In this document: piece after piece, positions 16,856-25,500 of the stretch
Position numbering within the stretch: position 1 is the stretch's first letter
Layout of the letters: the number at the start of each line of letters is the position of its first letter
Translations under genes and position numbers: made by a program
The notes under the pieces: generated by a model
Told to the model about the DNA's origin: nothing
What the model saw: the letters and a program-made list of their open reading frames with translations, nothing else
The model's database searches: none
Source: Amycolatopsis bullii
GTDB taxonomy: Bacteria > Actinomycetota > Actinomycetes > Mycobacteriales > Pseudonocardiaceae
Assembly (NCBI RefSeq): GCF_014654205.1
Contig: NZ_BNAW01000002.1
Location: 124,001 to 188,000 of the forward strand
Reading direction: 5' to 3'
Length of the DNA: 64,000 nt

Positions 16856-17674
16856 GTGCGCGAGCAGCGGGTCAGGGCGAACGGCATCGACATCACCGTG
16901 GCCGTCACCGGGCAGGGGCCGGCTTTCCTGCTGCTGCACGGCTTCCCGCACACCTGGCGGCTGTGGACCGCCGTCATCCCGCAGCTGGCCCGGTACCACC
17001 GGGTCATCGCCCCGGACCTGCGTGGTCTCGGCGCGACCACCCGCACCGCCGGCGGCTACGACGCCGGAACCCTCGCGGCCGACGCCGAAGCGCTCCTCGA
17101 CGCACTGGGCGAACCGGAGGCGACGGTCGCCGGCATCGACGCGGGTGCCCCGCCCGCGTTCCTGCTCGCCGTGCGGCGCCCCGAGCGGGTCCGCCGGCTC
17201 GTCCTCATGGAGTCGCTGCTCGGGCGCCTGCCCGGGGCCGAGGACTTCCTCGCCGGCGGGCCGCCGTGGTGGTTCGGGTTCCACGCCGTCCCGGGCCTCG
17301 CCGAGACGGTCCTCGCCGGGCACGAGGCGGACTACATCGGCTGGTTCCTCGACGCCGGAACCCGGAGCCGCGGCGTGCCACCCGCGATCCGCGACCACTT
17401 CGTCGCGGCGTACACCGGACGCGACGCCCTCCGGAGCGCCTTCGGCCACTACCGGGCCATGCCCGAGAGCGCGGCGCAGATCGCGGACGCCACCGCGGCC
17501 GCCCGGCTCACCGTGCCCACCGTGGCGATCGGCGCGCACCCGGTGGGCGACGCCCTCGCCCGCCAGCTGGGCCCGGTGACCGACGACCTCACCACCCACC
17601 TCGTCGAGGACTGCGGCCACATCATCCCGCTGGACCGCCCCGACGCGCTCGTGCCGTTGCTGGTTGCCGGCTGA
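16856..17674 (+). CDS. Alpha/beta hydrolase, epoxide-hydrolase-like
   Basis: The protein has 272 residues from a GTG at 16856, with GGAG five bases upstream. The fold signature is clear: L-L-L-H-G-F-P-H-T-W (HGxP oxyanion motif, about 23-32), A-P-D-L-R-G-L-G, a nucleophile elbow G-I-D-A-G-A with Asp instead of Ser (about 98-103), and C-G-H-I-I-P-L-D as the general-base His near the C-terminus. The Asp nucleophile and H-G-x-P motif are those of epoxide hydrolases and haloalkane dehalogenases. The cap region carries the Trp-rich G-P-P-W-W-F. It is probably controlled by the divergent HxlR regulator, suggesting detoxification of a reactive compound. Confidence 0.82.
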   Translation: MREQRVRANGIDITVAVTGQGPAFLLLHGFPHTWRLWTAVIPQLARYHRVIAPDLRGLGATTRTAGGYDAGTLAADAEALLDALGEPEATVAGIDAGAPPAFLLAVRRPERVRRLVLMESLLGRLPGAEDFLAGGPPWWFGFHAVPGLAETVLAGHEADYIGWFLDAGTRSRGVPPAIRDHFVAAYTGRDALRSAFGHYRAMPESAAQIADATAAARLTVPTVAIGAHPVGDALARQLGPVTDDLTTHLVEDCGHIIPLDRPDALVPLLVAG

Positions 17675-17761
17675 CCGTCTCGATCACCGTTGTGCCGTCA
17701 AGGTGTTCCAGCCGCCGGGCAGCCTTCCCCTCCGAGGCGGTCACGAACCACAATCGCGCTC

Positions 17762-18268
17762 ATGACGACCCCGCCCGCACCGCGCGCGACCGCCGAGGTG
17801 TTCCGCATGGACATCCGGATCGACCTCACCGGCCGAGCCGGCGACGCGGCCGTCGTCGCCGCCCGGCTGGCCACCGCGCTGGACGGCCTGGCGGGCGTCG
17901 ACGTCACGGCCGTCCGCCCCCGGCACCCGGCCGTGACGGCGAAGCCGGCGCCGCGCCTCAGGCTGGTCCCGGACCCGCTCCTGCGCATCGAAACCGGGTC
18001 CCGGCGGGCGATCCTGCTGGGCCGCCCGCTCGCGCTTACCCGGCTGGAGTTCGATCTGCTGCGTTTCCTGGGTGAACACCCGGATCGGGTGTTCACCCGC
18101 ACCGCACTGAAGTCCGCGCTCTGGCCGCCGCAGCACGGCGGCGACCGGACGGTCGACGTCCACGTCCGCAAGCTCCGCGCCAAGCTCGCGCCGCATCTGG
18201 ATCCCATTACCACGGTCCGCGGCGTCGGGTACCGCTTCGAGGGATCAGCGCCGGTGACTCTGGTCTGA
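17762..18268 (+). CDS. Winged-helix (OmpR/PhoB C-terminal type) DNA-binding protein
   Basis: The protein has 168 residues. The C-terminal half (about 75-165) is a complete Trans_reg_C winged helix: L-T-R-L-E-F-D-L-L, R-V-F-T-R-T, T-V-D-V-H-V-R-K-L-R-x-K-L, and V-R-G-V-G-Y-R-F. The N-terminal half has no receiver-domain Asp pocket but contains an I-D-L-T-G-x-A-G-D-A segment resembling a small sensor or dimerisation fold. This architecture is seen in orphan actinobacterial regulators without a kinase. An alternative start at 17807 would trim 15 residues. It is a single gene with no clear operon partner. Confidence 0.75.
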   Translation: MTTPPAPRATAEVFRMDIRIDLTGRAGDAAVVAARLATALDGLAGVDVTAVRPRHPAVTAKPAPRLRLVPDPLLRIETGSRRAILLGRPLALTRLEFDLLRFLGEHPDRVFTRTALKSALWPPQHGGDRTVDVHVRKLRAKLAPHLDPITTVRGVGYRFEGSAPVTLV

Positions 18269-18360
18269 GCCGCTGCCGGACCGGCGCTCGCGCTCCCGGG
18301 ATCCGGCTGGCCGCTCGGGCACCCCTGCCGGGTCCCCGGTGACGGGCCTCGTGCCGGACG

Positions 18361-20451
18361 TCAGGGCAGCGCGGGCAGCAGCGCGTCCAGGGTGATCGGC
18401 AGCTTCCGGACCCGGACCCCGGTCGCGTGGTACACCGCGTTGGCAATCGCCGCCGCGGTGCCGACGATGCCGATCTCGCCGATTCCCTTGGTGCCCATGG
18501 GATTGACGTGCGGGTCGTGCTCGTCGAGCCAGTCCGCGCGCAGGTCGGCCACGTCCGCGTTGGTCGCGATGTGGTACTCGGCCAGGTCGTGGTTGACCAC
18601 GTGCCCGGTGCGCGGGTCCAGGACGCTGTCCTCGAACAGCGCCATGGACAGCCCCATGGTCATCCCGCCGAGGAACTGGGACCGGGCGGTCACCGGGTTG
18701 ACGATCCGGCCGGCCGCGAACGTGCCGTGCAGCCGCGGGACGCGGATCTCGCCCGTGTCGGCGTCCACTCGCACCTCGGCGAACTGCGCACCGAACGCGT
18801 ACATCGAGTACTGCTCCTCGGCCGGGTTCTCCGGCGTGTCCGCGCTCGCCTCGGCGCCTTCGGCCGGGTCGGTGCCGAACTTGTCGCGGAACGCCTGCGC
18901 GGCCGCGATCACCGCCGTCCCCCAGGACGCGGTGCCCGAGGAGCCGCCGGCCACGGTCGCCTTCGGGTAGCCGGTGTCGCCGATGCGGGCCTCGACGTCC
19001 GACGCGGGCACGGAAAGGGCGTCGGCCGCGATCTGCGGCAGGATCGTCCAGGCTCCCGTGCCCAGGTCGGCGGCGCCGATTTCCACGACGTACCGGCCGC
19101 CTTCGAACCGGATCAGCGCCGTGGAGCCGGGCGAGCGCTTCGCCGGGTACACCGACGCCGCGACGCCGGTCCCGGTCAGCCACCGGCCGTCGCGGCGGAC
19201 GCCGGGCCGCGGATCCCGATCCGCCCAGCCGAAGCGCTCGGCGCCGGTGCGCAGGCAGGCGACGAGGTTCCGGCTGGAAAACGGCTTCCCGTCCTCGGGG
19301 TCGCGCTCGGGTTCGTTGCGCACCCGCAGCTCGATCGGGTCCAGGCCGAGGGCCACGGCGAGTTCGTCCATCGCGACCTCGGGCCCGAACATCCCCGGGC
19401 ACTCCCCCGGCGCCCGCATCCACGACGGCACCGGCACGTCCAGCGCGGCGAGGCGGTGGCTGGTGGCCCGGTCCGGCACCGCGTACATCATCCGGGCGGG
19501 CACCGCGGTCTGCTCGGCGAACTCCTTGATCCGCGACGTCTGCTCCACGACGTCGACGCGCAGCGCGCGCAGGTGCCCGTCGCGGTCGGCGCCGAGCCGG
19601 ACGCGCTGGATCGTGGGTGTGCGGTACCCGGCGAGGGCGAACATCTGCTGCCGCGTCAGCGCCAGCTTCACCGCCCGGCCCGGCACCGCGCGAGCGCCCA
19701 GGGCGGCGAGCACGACGTTCGCGTGCGGCGTGCCCTTCGAGCCGAAACCGCCGCCGACGTACGGGCAGCGGACCCGGACCTGCTCCTCGGGCAGCCCGAA
19801 CACCTCGGCGATGGCGGAACGGACCGGGTGGACGCCCTGGGTGGAGTCCCAGAGGGTGAGGATCCCGTTGTCCCACAACGCGGTCGTCGCGTGCGGTTCC
19901 AGGGGGTTGTTGTGCTGCATGGCCGTCGTGTACGTCTCGTCGGTGGTCACTTCGGCCCGCTCGAGTGCGGCGTCGGCGTCGCCCTGCGCGGTGTCGGTCG
20001 GGAAGTCCGGGTTCACCGAGTCCGGCGCGTACAGGTCGGACCGGCCGGCGCTGAGTTCGACGTCGTGGGGCTCGACGTCGTACTCGACTTCCACCAGCTC
20101 GGCGGCGTGGCGGGCGGTCTCCGGGGTGTCGGCGAGCACGAGCGCGACCACGTGGCCGCGGAAGGGCACCCCGGGGTCCTGCAGCACGGCGAGCTCGGCG
20201 TCGTCGGTGCTCGCCAGCCGCTCGGCGGTGAACGGCGTGATGACGCGCGCGACACCCTCGACGGACTCGGCCACCACGGTGGCGATCCGGGCGCAGCGGC
20301 CGCGGGCGATCGTGGCCTGCACCGGGTGGCCGTACAGCGGGTGGTCGGCCGGCGCTTCGAAGGCGTACGGCGCGGTGCCGGTGACCTTGGCCGGGCCGTC
20401 CCGGCGGGTGGTGGCGGTGCCGATGGCGTGGGGTTCGAGCAGCTCGGTCAT
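18361..20451 (-). CDS. Molybdopterin subunit of xanthine/aldehyde oxidoreductase (PaoC/YagR-like)
   Basis: The protein has 696 residues and is the last gene of a three-gene operon whose reading frames overlap by four bases. It has the two-domain xanthine-oxidase-family Moco subunit: A-K-V-T-G-T-A-P-Y near the N-terminus, Q-H-N-N-P-L-E-P-H-A, V-G-G-G-F-G-S-K-G, W-M-R-A-P-G-E, and the C-terminal G-T-K-G-I-G-E-I-G whose Glu is the catalytic base. The length and the M-R-A-P-G-E motif match the periplasmic aldehyde oxidoreductase type PaoC rather than CO dehydrogenase, as there is no A-Y-x-C-S-F-R loop. No Tat signal is seen on any subunit, so the complex is probably cytoplasmic. It likely oxidises aldehydes. 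Confidence 0.85.
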   Translation of the reverse strand: MTELLEPHAIGTATTRRDGPAKVTGTAPYAFEAPADHPLYGHPVQATIARGRCARIATVVAESVEGVARVITPFTAERLASTDDAELAVLQDPGVPFRGHVVALVLADTPETARHAAELVEVEYDVEPHDVELSAGRSDLYAPDSVNPDFPTDTAQGDADAALERAEVTTDETYTTAMQHNNPLEPHATTALWDNGILTLWDSTQGVHPVRSAIAEVFGLPEEQVRVRCPYVGGGFGSKGTPHANVVLAALGARAVPGRAVKLALTRQQMFALAGYRTPTIQRVRLGADRDGHLRALRVDVVEQTSRIKEFAEQTAVPARMMYAVPDRATSHRLAALDVPVPSWMRAPGECPGMFGPEVAMDELAVALGLDPIELRVRNEPERDPEDGKPFSSRNLVACLRTGAERFGWADRDPRPGVRRDGRWLTGTGVAASVYPAKRSPGSTALIRFEGGRYVVEIGAADLGTGAWTILPQIAADALSVPASDVEARIGDTGYPKATVAGGSSGTASWGTAVIAAAQAFRDKFGTDPAEGAEASADTPENPAEEQYSMYAFGAQFAEVRVDADTGEIRVPRLHGTFAAGRIVNPVTARSQFLGGMTMGLSMALFEDSVLDPRTGHVVNHDLAEYHIATNADVADLRADWLDEHDPHVNPMGTKGIGEIGIVGTAAAIANAVYHATGVRVRKLPITLDALLPALP

Positions 20452-21452
20452 CGGTTCGGCTCCTCGGTGGTCAGCTCGCGCAGCACCGCGGCGAGGGTGC
20501 GGCGGGCGAGCGGGATCTTGAAGGCGTTCCCGCCGTCGACGCCCTCGAGCGCGCGGGCGCCGGCCAGTTCGGCGTCCGCCGCGGCGCGGAACACCTCTTC
20601 CCCCGGCCGGGCGCCGCGCAGCACGGCTTCCGCTTCGGTGGCCCGCCAGGGTTTGTGGGCCACGCCGCCGAACGCGACGCGGACGTCGTCGATCCGGCCG
20701 TCCACCAGGGACACCCCGGCGGCCACCGAGACCAGGGCGAACGCGTACGACGCCCGGTCCCGGACCTTCCGGTAGGCCGACCGCCGCGCCCACGCCGCGG
20801 CGGGCAGGGTGAAGCCGGTGATCAGCTCGCCGTGCTCGAGGACCGTGTCGCGGTCCGGGTGGTCGCCGGGCAGCCGGTGCAGGTCGGTGAAGGCGATTTC
20901 CCGCTCGCCGCCGGTCCCGGCGACGTGCACCCGGGCGTCCAGGACCGCCAGCGCGACCGCCAGGTCGGACGGGTGGGTGGCCACGCACGCCTCGGACGCG
21001 CCGAGGATCGCGTGCTGGCGCGTCGCCCCGCCGAGCGCGGAGCACCCCGAGCCGGGTTCGCGCTTGTTGCAGGGCGTCGTGACGTCCTGGAAGTACAGGC
21101 AGCGGGTGCGCTGCAGCGGGTTCCCGCCGGTGGTGGCCATGTTGCGCAGCTGCGCCGACGCCCCGGACAGCAGGGCTTGGGCCAGCACCGGATAGCGCTC
21201 ACGGACTACCGGGTGCGCGGCGAAGTCGCTGTTGCGCACGCCGGCGCCGACGTACAGGCCGCCGTCGTCCTCGCGGATCTCGTCCGGCAGCACGCCGGTG
21301 ACGTCCACGATCCGGTCCGGTCGCGCCACGCTCAGCTTGAGGTGGTCGACGAGGTTGGTGCCGCCGCCCAGGAACACCGCCTCCGGCGCTCCGGACACCG
21401 CGCGCACGGCCTCGGCCACCGTGGCGGGCTTGGTGAAGGCGAAGGTCTTCAT
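20448..21452 (-). CDS. FAD-binding subunit of aldehyde oxidoreductase (PaoB-like, extra Fe-S loop)
   Basis: The protein has 334 residues. The FAD PCMH fold is shown by F-L-G-G-G-T-N-L-V-D near residue 30 and T-T-G-G-N-P-L-Q-R-T-R-C near residue 110. The insertion C-L-Y-F-Q-D followed by P-C-N-K-R-E-P-G-S-G-C contains the Cys set that in E. coli PaoB (YagS) binds an extra [4Fe-4S] cluster absent from most family members. It transfers electrons from the Fe-S subunit to FAD. ATGA overlaps on both sides enforce coupled translation with the other two subunits. Confidence 0.85.
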   Translation of the reverse strand: MKTFAFTKPATVAEAVRAVSGAPEAVFLGGGTNLVDHLKLSVARPDRIVDVTGVLPDEIREDDGGLYVGAGVRNSDFAAHPVVRERYPVLAQALLSGASAQLRNMATTGGNPLQRTRCLYFQDVTTPCNKREPGSGCSALGGATRQHAILGASEACVATHPSDLAVALAVLDARVHVAGTGGEREIAFTDLHRLPGDHPDRDTVLEHGELITGFTLPAAAWARRSAYRKVRDRASYAFALVSVAAGVSLVDGRIDDVRVAFGGVAHKPWRATEAEAVLRGARPGEEVFRAAADAELAGARALEGVDGGNAFKIPLARRTLAAVLRELTTEEPNR

Positions 21453-21964
21453 CGGGACTCCCGGACGGCGGCGACGATCCCGGCGTAGGCCCCGCAGCGG
21501 CAGAGGTTGCCGCTCATCCGCTCGGCGATCTCGGCATCGGACCACTCCGGCGCGGCGCTGACCGGCGAGGTGACGTGGCTCGGCGCGCCGTCGGCGAACT
21601 CGGCCAGCAGCCCGGCCGCGGAGCAGACCTGGCCGGGCGTGCAGTACCCGCACTGGAAGGCGTCGTTGTCCAGGAAGGCCTGCTGGATCGGGTGCAGTGC
21701 GCCGCCGGCGGCCAGCCCGGACGCCGTCGTCACCTCGGCGCCGTCACAGGTGACGGCCAGGATCAGGCAGGCGAGCACCCGGCGGCCGCCGACGAGGACG
21801 GTGCAGGCGCCGCACTGGCCGTGGTCGCAGCCCTTCTTCGCGACCGGCTCCCCCAGCTGATCGCGGATCAGGTCCAGCAGGGTCCGCCGCGGGTCCACCG
21901 CCAGCCGGTGGTCGGTGCCGTCGACCCGGATCTCGATCGGGATTGCGGGGCTGTCGGTCGTCAT
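21449..21964 (-). CDS. [2Fe-2S] subunit of aldehyde oxidoreductase (PaoA-like)
   Basis: The protein has 171 residues and is the first gene of the operon. The plant-ferredoxin cluster C-D-H-G-Q-C-G-A-C with a downstream Cys (about 46-67) and the second cluster Q-C-G-Y-C-T-P-G with L-C-R-C-G-A-Y (about 105-160) are both complete. Unlike E. coli PaoA, no twin-arginine signal precedes the fold. The C-terminal half contains an extra Ser/Pro/Ala stretch (about 128-143) before the final Cys pair. It passes electrons between Moco and FAD. The start ATG at 21964 leaves about 170 bases to the divergent short ORF. Confidence 0.87.
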   Translation of the reverse strand: MTTDSPAIPIEIRVDGTDHRLAVDPRRTLLDLIRDQLGEPVAKKGCDHGQCGACTVLVGGRRVLACLILAVTCDGAEVTTASGLAAGGALHPIQQAFLDNDAFQCGYCTPGQVCSAAGLLAEFADGAPSHVTSPVSAAPEWSDAEIAERMSGNLCRCGAYAGIVAAVRESR

Positions 21965-22133
21965 GGGCCGCCTCTTCCGTGGGAATCGTTCGGGCTACCC
22001 GTTCGGCCCCGGGCGAAACGAGCGCGGGCGAGGTGGGCCCGGACGGTTGACCGGACGCCGGGCGGGTACGCGAGGAAATCCCGTCCGGACGAAGCCGTGC
22101 CGGCCATCGACCCACCACCTCGGAGGACGACTC

Positions 22134-22199
22134 GTGACCCTGCTCCTGCTCGAAAGCCATCCTGACCGGTTGCGCGACCACCTCGTCGGGACGGCGTGA
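22134..22199 (+). CDS. Short upstream ORF (21 codons), possible coupled leader peptide
   Basis: A GTG with a clear GGAGGA ribosome site (22122-22127) opens a 21-codon frame. It is rich in Leu, Arg and His (L-L-L-L-E-S-H) and its TGA overlaps the GTG of the next gene (GTGA). The geometry suggests translational coupling. It may be a regulatory leader or the true ribosome-loading site for the following gene, which has no Shine-Dalgarno of its own. No homology is recognised. Confidence 0.4.
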   Translation: MTLLLLESHPDRLRDHLVGTA

Positions 22200-23287
22200 T
22201 CGCCGTGGCCGGAACCGACCAGCCGCTGGGCGAACTCGAGGTCGTGCACGAATTCACCGGCCCGATGCCGACCGGGGTCAGCGTGTCGCGCCGGGGCCGG
22301 GTGTTCGTCAACTTCCCGAAGTGGGGTGACGACGTGCGCTTCACCGTCGCCGAACTCCGCGACGGCGACCTCGTCCCCTACCCCGGCCAGGCGTTCAACG
22401 AACCCGAGAGCGACACCGACCCGGACGCCCTGGTGTCGGTGCAGAGCATCGTCGTCGACCCGGCCGACCGGCTGTGGATCCTCGACACCGGCAGCCCGCT
22501 GTTCCGGCCGACCGCCCACGGCGGCCCCAAGCTCGTCTGCGTCGACCTGGAACGCGACGAAGTCACCCGCACGATCCTCTTCCCCGAGGACGTCGCCCTG
22601 CCCACCACCTACCTCAACGACGTGCGCTTCGACCTCGGCCGCGGCGTCGCGTTCATCACCGACTCCTCCGACCAGGGCCCCAACGGCATCATCGTCGTCG
22701 ACCTGGAGACCGGCGAATCCTGGCGGCGGCTGCACGACCACCCCAGCACCCAGGCCGAGGAACCGCCGGACCTGCGCATGGTCGTCGAGGGCCGCGACTT
22801 CGTCGAACGCTCCGAGGACGGCTCGACCAGCCCGATCAAGATGGGCGCGGACGGCATCGCCATCGGCGCCGACGGCGCCCGGCTGTACTACTGCTGCCTC
22901 GCGTCACGACGCTGGTGGAGCGTCGCCACCGACGCGCTGATCAACCGTGAACTCGACGACGACGCGGTCGCCGCGACGCTCATCGACGAAGGCGACAAAG
23001 GTGGCGCCGGCGACGGCATGGAGACCGACGACCAGGGCCGCCTCTACGTCACCGACGGCGAGCACAACGCCATCCACCGCCGCCACCCCGACGGCCGCTG
23101 GGAAACCGTCGTCCACGACCCCCGGCTGCTGTGGCCGGACACGATGTCCGTGGCCGACGGCCACCTCTACGTCACGGCCAACCAGCTGCACCGCCAGGAC
23201 AAGTACCGCGGCGGCAAGGACGAACGGCAGTACCCGTACTTCCTGTTCCGCACCCCGATCGACGCCGGTCCGGTCCACCTCCGTTGA
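22196..23287 (+). CDS. Major royal jelly/SMP-30-like beta-propeller protein
   Basis: The protein has 363 residues. The repeats of a six-bladed propeller are visible: V-D-P-A-D-R-L-W-I-L-D-T-G near residue 85, F-I-T-D-S-S-D-Q-G-P-N-G near 155, G-A-D-G-I-A-I near 215, and the final Y-V-T-A-N-Q-L-H-R. These match the major royal jelly protein/Yellow family, whose bacterial members resemble gluconolactonases or lipoprotein-like sugar-acid enzymes. No signal peptide is present. It is expressed from an overlapping short ORF. The reaction is unknown; a lactonase or dehydratase role is a guess from fold. Confidence 0.75.
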   Translation: MIAVAGTDQPLGELEVVHEFTGPMPTGVSVSRRGRVFVNFPKWGDDVRFTVAELRDGDLVPYPGQAFNEPESDTDPDALVSVQSIVVDPADRLWILDTGSPLFRPTAHGGPKLVCVDLERDEVTRTILFPEDVALPTTYLNDVRFDLGRGVAFITDSSDQGPNGIIVVDLETGESWRRLHDHPSTQAEEPPDLRMVVEGRDFVERSEDGSTSPIKMGADGIAIGADGARLYYCCLASRRWWSVATDALINRELDDDAVAATLIDEGDKGGAGDGMETDDQGRLYVTDGEHNAIHRRHPDGRWETVVHDPRLLWPDTMSVADGHLYVTANQLHRQDKYRGGKDERQYPYFLFRTPIDAGPVHLR

Positions 23288-23506
23288 CGGCGGCGGTGGT
23301 CTCACTCGTTCGGCGGTAAGCCAGGCCGTACGCATTTTGTCCACTCCGCGCTACCGCGCCCGGGGCCCCGGCGTGGTTCACTGGGTGCTGGAGCTGACCC
23401 CCAGCAGCTCCTGGCGCGGCTCCCTCGACACGGGGAGTCCGCCGGGCCGCCCGTGCCGGCGCCGACTTCAGGCCCGGCTGCCGCGCGGGCGGCCCCTCGC
23501 ACCGGC

Positions 23507-24295
23507 TCAGAGCTCCTGCCCACCACACAGCGTTTCGGCGTAGGAGAACACGTACCCGGCACCGGTTTCCTTCGGGACGAGGCCGGGGAAGTCCGCGTCC
23601 ACGGTGTCGAACAGGCTCAGCTCCGCCGGGCCGGTCCGGATCTCGCCGAACTCGACGTCGGTGACGCGGGAGGTCACCAGCTGCCGAACCGGCTCCTCCG
23701 ACTCGACCCAGCCGGGGAAGAACCGGGTGTGCACCAGCGGCACGGCGTGCAGCGCAGGTGGCTCCCCGGCACGGCGGTCCGGGCGGACGGTGGCTTCGGC
23801 GACCCGCTTGCCGTGCACCGAAAGCGTGCCGTCGTAGCGGCCGGGACCGCCCGGCCGCGGACCCGCGCGGCCGACGGTCCGCGGCCGGGTCTGGTGGATC
23901 TCGCCGAACTGCTTGGGCATGCCCTGGACCCAGCCGCGCACCATCGGCACCGCGCTGTCCACCCACGCGTACGGGCACCGGGCCAGCGGCCTCCCGCGGT
24001 ACTCGCACGCCAGCAGGATCAGGAACTCGGTGAACTGGCAGCGGGCGGGCTCGGCCAGCTCCGCGCCGGAGTCCGAGCACCACTGCCAGTCCGCGAAGAC
24101 GGCCGCCGCCGCACCCGGGTCGTCGCCCAGGTCCAGCTCCGGCGGCAGGAACCGCCGGGCGACGTCCGGGTCGACCCGGTAGTCGACCATGATCACGTCA
24201 CCGGCGAAGTGCCACGGCGGCGGGGTGATCATGGCCGCCGCACCGGACGGCGAGAGGGGCAGGCTGTAGCCGGCCGGGCCGGCGAGAGTGCTCAT
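23507..24295 (-). CDS. mppR: MppR-like enduracididine cyclase (acetoacetate decarboxylase fold)
   Basis: The protein has 262 residues and is the third gene of the enduracididine cassette; its ATG overlaps the previous stop by four bases. The sequence is of the acetoacetate-decarboxylase-like superfamily, with P-P-W-H-F near residue 27 and G-W-V-Q-G-M-P-K-Q-F near 121-130. Lys128 is the candidate Schiff-base lysine. In mannopeptimycin biosynthesis MppR converts 4-hydroxy-2-ketoarginine to the cyclic keto form of enduracididine by aldol-type/dehydration chemistry instead of decarboxylation. Directly adjoining mppQ- and mppP-like genes make this function far more likely than decarboxylation. It provides the guanidine-ring building block for the NRPS. 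Confidence 0.85.
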   Translation of the reverse strand: MSTLAGPAGYSLPLSPSGAAAMITPPPWHFAGDVIMVDYRVDPDVARRFLPPELDLGDDPGAAAAVFADWQWCSDSGAELAEPARCQFTEFLILLACEYRGRPLARCPYAWVDSAVPMVRGWVQGMPKQFGEIHQTRPRTVGRAGPRPGGPGRYDGTLSVHGKRVAEATVRPDRRAGEPPALHAVPLVHTRFFPGWVESEEPVRQLVTSRVTDVEFGEIRTGPAELSLFDTVDADFPGLVPKETGAGYVFSYAETLCGGQEL

Positions 24296-25500
24296 GGGTG
24301 CGTTCGCTCCAAAGAGGACAGAGCGCACCAGTGACGGCCGAGCGCTTCGGCGGCCGCCGTCAAGGTGCGCGGTGGATTCAGGCTGTACGCCAGCCGGAGG
24401 GTCGTTTGCGGACCGTCGCCGAACCGGGACCCGGGCACCACGGTGACCTTCGCGGCCGCGGCGGCGGCGAGCAGGCGCGCCTCGCCGTGCGGGGACCGCA
24501 GCCACAGGAAGTAGCCGCCGGCGGGGACGGTGAAGGCGATGTCCGCCGTCGACCGGGCCAGTGCCCCGGCGAGCGCGTCGCGCCGGGTGCGCAGCCGCGA
24601 CCGCAGCCAGCCGAGGTGACGGTCGTACTCCCCCGAGCGCAGCAGCCACGCCACCGCGAGGGAGGTGACGTGGTTCGCCGAGCCGCCGCTGACGAACAGC
24701 CCGGTGCCGGCGAGGCGGTCCACGAGCGCGGGGGCACCGAGCAGGCAGCCCAGCCGCAGTCCCGCGCCCAGTGTCTTCGAGAACGTCCGGAGCCGGACCA
24801 CGCTCCGGTAGCCGGCCAGTCCGGCCAGGGAAACGGGCTCGGCACCGCCCTCGAGGCCCAGCTCGGCGTAGGCGTCGTCTTCGACGAGCAGCACGCCGTG
24901 CCGGGCGGCGACCGCCAGCAGCTCCCGGCGGCGCCCGGCCGGCGAGACGAGCCCGGTCGGGTTGTGGAAAGTCGGGGCCAGGTAGACGAAAGCGACCTTC
25001 TTCCCCGCGGCCCGGACGGCGGTGATCGCCTCGGCCAGCGCCGCCGGGTCCACGCCGCCGGAGTCCATCGGCACCGCGCGGACGTCCAGCCCGCGGTCGG
25101 TCAGGATCCGGCGGCCGAAGTCGTAGCCGTACTGCTCGGCGAGCACGACGTCACCGGAGCCGGCGAACCTCGTCGCGAGCAGGTACAGCGCATGCGAAGT
25201 CCCCGCCGTGACGAGCACGTTCTCCGGCCCGCACGGCCGCCCGTCCGCCGCGGCGGCCCGCTCGGCCACGAGCTCGCGGAACGGCAGCGCGCCGCGGTCG
25301 TCGCCGTAGGCGAGCGCGGCCGAGCCGTACTCGGCCAGTGCCGCCGGGTACGCCGCGGCGAGCAGGTCGACCGGGAGCAGGTCCGGGTCGAGGTAGCCCG
25401 GTCCGAGATCGATCGTCCCGGCCGGGCCGACCTGCTGCACGATGCCGGGACTCCAGGACCGGCGGTGCGACAGCGGCCCGGCGGAGTCCTCGGCGCTCAC
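24292..25500 (-). CDS. mppQ: MppQ-like PLP aminotransferase (enduracididine formation)
   Basis: The protein has 402 residues from a GTG that overlaps the mppP-like stop. It is a fold type I PLP enzyme: D-L-G-P-G-Y-L-D-P near residue 31, T-A-G-T-S-H-A-L near 98, T-F-H-N-P-T-G near 177, E-D-D-A-Y near 207, and the PLP lysine in F-S-K-T-L-G (Lys242). The sequence and its position between mppP- and mppR-like genes match MppQ, which transaminates the cyclic 2-keto acid made by MppR to L-enduracididine. The cassette is coupled by four-base overlaps throughout, so the three enzymes should be made in proportion. Confidence 0.85.
   Translation of the reverse strand: MSAEDSAGPLSHRRSWSPGIVQQVGPAGTIDLGPGYLDPDLLPVDLLAAAYPAALAEYGSAALAYGDDRGALPFRELVAERAAAADGRPCGPENVLVTAGTSHALYLLATRFAGSGDVVLAEQYGYDFGRRILTDRGLDVRAVPMDSGGVDPAALAEAITAVRAAGKKVAFVYLAPTFHNPTGLVSPAGRRRELLAVAARHGVLLVEDDAYAELGLEGGAEPVSLAGLAGYRSVVRLRTFSKTLGAGLRLGCLLGAPALVDRLAGTGLFVSGGSANHVTSLAVAWLLRSGEYDRHLGWLRSRLRTRRDALAGALARSTADIAFTVPAGGYFLWLRSPHGEARLLAAAAAAKVTVVPGSRFGDGPQTTLRLAYSLNPPRTLTAAAEALGRHWCALSSLERTHP

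Noticed and set aside
23288..23506. A possible small gene or terminator between convergent genes
   Set aside because: No frame shows coding character and only short imperfect GC stems are visible. I see no supported feature in this 219-base stretch.
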